NCBI GenBank assembly: GCA_946409855.1
Contig: CAMJXZ010000241.1
Location: 1 to 5,311, forward strand
DNA from: an uncultured Clostridia bacterium
GTDB lineage: Bacteria; Bacillota; Clostridia; Christensenellales; Aristaeellaceae
Reading direction: 5' to 3'
Length of the DNA: 5,311 nucleotides
The notes below the pieces were generated by a model that saw only the letters and a list, made by a program, of their open reading frames with translations, had not been told where the DNA came from and made no database searches. Both the position numbers and the translations under genes were made by a program. Below, piece by piece: positions 1 through 5,311 of the stretch (position 1 is its first letter; every line of letters starts with the position of its first letter).

Positions 1-1011
1 GGATCGGTGCCCCTGTCAGCCGTATGGGGGAAACGGTCTTTACCACCGGCGTGGTGGGCTATCTGGAAACGCTGACAGACCCCAGCTATTTTGGCCAGAT
101 CGTCGTGCAGACATTCCCGCTGATCGGCAACTACGGCGTGATCGAGGAGGACTTTGAAGGAAGCAGCGCCCTGTCCGGCTACATCGTGCGGGAGCTGTGC
201 GATACCCCTTCCAATTTCCGCAGCCAGTACGACGTGGATACGTACCTGAAGCGGCACGGCATCCCCGGCCTGTGCGGGGTGGACACCCGGGAAATCACCC
301 GGATCATCCGGGAAGAAGGCGTCATGAACGCCCTGATCTGCGACAGCGTCCCGAAGGACCTGTCCGCCCTCCGCGCCTATCGGGTGGAGCAGGCGGTGGA
401 ACACGTGACCCGAACGGAGAATACGGTCTTTCCCGCCCTCACGCCCCGGCGTTTCCGCGTGGTCCTGATGGATTTCGGCGTCAAGCGCCACATCATCCGG
501 TCCCTGCAAAATCTGGGCTGCGAGGTCACCGCCGTGCCCGCTTCCGCATCCGCGGAAGAGATCCTCGCCCTGTCGCCCGACGGCGTGATGCTCTCCAACG
601 GCCCGGGGGATCCGCAGGACAACCCCGGCGTCATCCGGGAGCTTGGGAAGCTGCTGGGCAGGATCCCCCTGTTCGGCATCTGCCTGGGACATCAATTGGT
701 CGCCCTGGCGCTGGGCGGCGATACCGTCAAGCTCAAGTACGGCCACCATGGCGGCAACCAGCCGGTCTCCGACCTGGTCAGCGGCCGCACCATCATCACC
801 AGCCAGAACCACGGCTACGCCGTCGTGGCCGAAAGCCTTGCCGGCAAAGGGATCCAGACCTACGTGAACGCCAACGACCAAAGCTGCGAAGGGATGGATT
901 ACCCGGCCCTGAACACCTTTACCGTCCAGTTCCATCCGGAGGCCTGTTCCGGCCCCAAGGACGCCGGTTTTCTTTTCTCCCGGTTTATCAGCATGATGGA
1001 GGGGAATGCCC

Positions 1012-1025
<14 letters not shown>
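1..1025 (+). CDS. carA: Carbamoyl-phosphate synthase small subunit (glutaminase), 5'-partial
   Basis: This cytosolic subunit hydrolyses glutamine and delivers ammonia to CarB for carbamoyl phosphate synthesis (arginine and pyrimidine pathways). The reading frame is open from base 3 and stops with TAA at 1023-1025, giving about 340 codons. CarA is usually 350-380 residues, so roughly 15-20 N-terminal residues lie outside the window; the ATG at 24 is internal, because conserved CarA sequence (GETVFTTGVVGYLETLTDPS) follows it directly. The N-terminal CarA domain runs to about base 440. A class I glutamine amidotransferase domain follows, starting near RVVLMDFGVKRHIIRSL. It shows SNGPGDP (Ser at 594), the nucleophile elbow GICLGHQL (Cys at 681-683), TSQNHGYAV, and QFHPEA with the catalytic His (933-935) and Glu (939-941). 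The catalytic triad is therefore complete. The 3' end overlaps carB by 14 nt in another frame, implying an operon with coupled translation. The promoter and any upstream leader are not visible. Confidence 0.97.
998..1004 (+). promoter_or_regulatory. Ribosome binding site of carB, decides the start
   Basis: GGAGGGG lies inside the last codons of carA. It is 7 nt upstream of the ATG at 1012 but only 1 nt upstream of the ATG at 1006. Normal Shine-Dalgarno spacing therefore favours 1012. The resulting N-terminus (MPRDNTIRKVMVIGSGP) also matches the usual short lead of CarB before its first nucleotide-binding loop. Confidence 0.8.
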
Positions 1026-5046
<4,021 letters not shown>

Positions 5047-5060
5047 AACAGCATAAACAA

Positions 5061-5099
5061 AGCCGCTGTGTGCAAAAAGCGCATATAGCGGCTCTTTTT
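5061..5099 (+). terminator. Rho-independent terminator of the carAB-dapF operon
   Basis: Arms AGCCGCTGTGTGC (5061-5073) and GCATATAGCGGCT (5081-5093) pair over 13 positions, including two G-U pairs (5068/5086 and 5070/5084), around the loop AAAAAGC. A C and five T residues (5095-5099) follow. It begins 14 nt after the stop codon at 5046, as expected for the end of this operon. Read on the minus strand the two G-U pairs become A-C mismatches, although a T-rich run (TTTGTTT) also follows on that side. It is therefore best suited to + strand transcripts and only weakly bidirectional. Confidence 0.92.
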
Positions 5100-5160
5100 A
5101 TGCCGGTCCTGTCCCTGCCGGCTTCGGATTCATTGCAGGATCCGTTCCGTTCTGTTTCTG

Positions 5161-5192
5161 CTAAGATCAGATAATACTAAAATCAGATAAAA
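5161..5192. repeat. Two-unit 16-bp tandem repeat, AT-rich
   Basis: CTAAGATCAGATAATA (5161-5176) is followed directly by CTAAAATCAGATAAAA (5177-5192). The units differ at only two of 16 positions and share ATCAGATAA. No coding frame or known element explains it. It could be a paired binding site, or a simple duplication in a spacer. The minus-strand promoter match overlaps it. Confidence 0.6.
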
Positions 5193-5199
5193 ATGTTAA
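5171..5199 (-). promoter_or_regulatory. Candidate sigma-A-type promoter reading leftward
   Basis: On the minus strand a -35-like TTAACA (5194-5199) and a -10-like TATTAT (5171-5176) are separated by exactly 17 nt. Each hexamer matches the consensus at five of six positions. Transcription would start near 5160-5165 and run towards the operon terminator, with no gene before it. The surroundings are AT-rich, so chance is a real alternative. Confidence 0.4.
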
Positions 5200-5311
5200 A
5201 TGATCGTGCGCAGATATAGCGTTTTATCAAGAAAAATGGTCTAAAGCGTACCCGCAGGCACCCAAAAGCCTTCCCCACTGGGGGTCCGCAGCGCCCGGAA
5301 AACAGGCCGGT

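Larger units (their letters stand above)
5100..5311. other. Non-coding tail downstream of the operon
   Basis: No convincing gene is seen in either direction over these roughly 210 bases. The stretch is clearly more AT-rich than the genes between about 5155 and 5245, then becomes GC-rich again to the window edge. It holds a small inverted repeat GCCGG/CCGGC (5102-5106 and 5118-5122), the 16-bp tandem repeat, the leftward promoter match, and a CCCC-ACT-GGGG hairpin at 5273-5283. Minus-strand frames remain open to the right edge (for example ending at a TAG at 5241-5243), so the 3' end of a convergent gene cannot be excluded, but none of the short translations is recognisable. Confidence 0.5.

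Noticed and set aside
24..26. ATG at 24 as the true start of carA
   Set aside because: The frame is open upstream to the window edge, and the residues before and after this Met (APVSRMGETVFTTG) look like the interior of the conserved CarA N-terminal domain. The real start lies outside the window.
1006..1011. ATG at 1006 as the carB start
   Set aside because: The GGAGGGG site ends only 1 nt before it, whereas spacing to the ATG at 1012 is 7 nt. The 1012 start also gives a more typical CarB N-terminus.
5131..5177. Rightward promoter using TTGCAG (5133-5138) with TAAGAT or GATAAT
   Set aside because: The spacing is 23 nt or more, too long for a standard promoter, and no better -35 lies 16-18 nt upstream of these -10-like sites.
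5185..5311. Minus-strand open frames reaching the right edge as the 3' end of a convergent gene
   Set aside because: The translations are short, unrecognised and open in more than one frame at once, which is expected by chance in a stretch this short.

Overview
The window is a high-GC bacterial segment dominated by the carbamoyl-phosphate synthetase operon carA-carB. Both genes lie on the + strand and are followed by an intrinsic terminator and a short, much more AT-rich non-coding tail. The style of the proteins suggests a GC-rich member of the Clostridia (Firmicutes), perhaps a gut or rumen lineage: examples are the CarB central and C-terminal sequences and a DapF segment with a GCGND-like start and a VAKYLYD motif. 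This assignment is by impression; no marker in the window proves it.

Layout: positions 1-1025 hold carA, cut by the window edge and lacking about its first 15-20 codons. Positions 1012-5046 hold one uninterrupted frame of 1,344 codons. Its first ~1,057 residues are a complete CarB: two ATP-grasp halves, an oligomerisation region and a C-terminal MGS-like allosteric domain. Its last ~280 residues are a full-length diaminopimelate epimerase (DapF) domain. Positions 5061-5099 are a strong rho-independent terminator. Positions 5100-5311 have no recognisable gene, but contain a two-unit 16-bp tandem repeat, a good minus-strand sigma-A-type promoter match and a GC-rich edge with a small hairpin.

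How the genes work together: CarA hydrolyses glutamine and passes ammonia to CarB, which makes carbamoyl phosphate from bicarbonate and two ATP for arginine and pyrimidine synthesis. The two genes overlap by 14 nt, which fits translational coupling and equal subunit output. The DapF domain belongs by family to the lysine/peptidoglycan pathway (L,L- to meso-diaminopimelate) and has no direct enzymatic link to CarB.

The most notable points are the covalent CarB-DapF fusion and the state of the DapF active site. The second catalytic cysteine and the substrate-binding motifs are present, but the position of the first catalytic cysteine is alanine. The fused domain may therefore be a divergent, repurposed or catalytically altered DapF rather than a standard epimerase.
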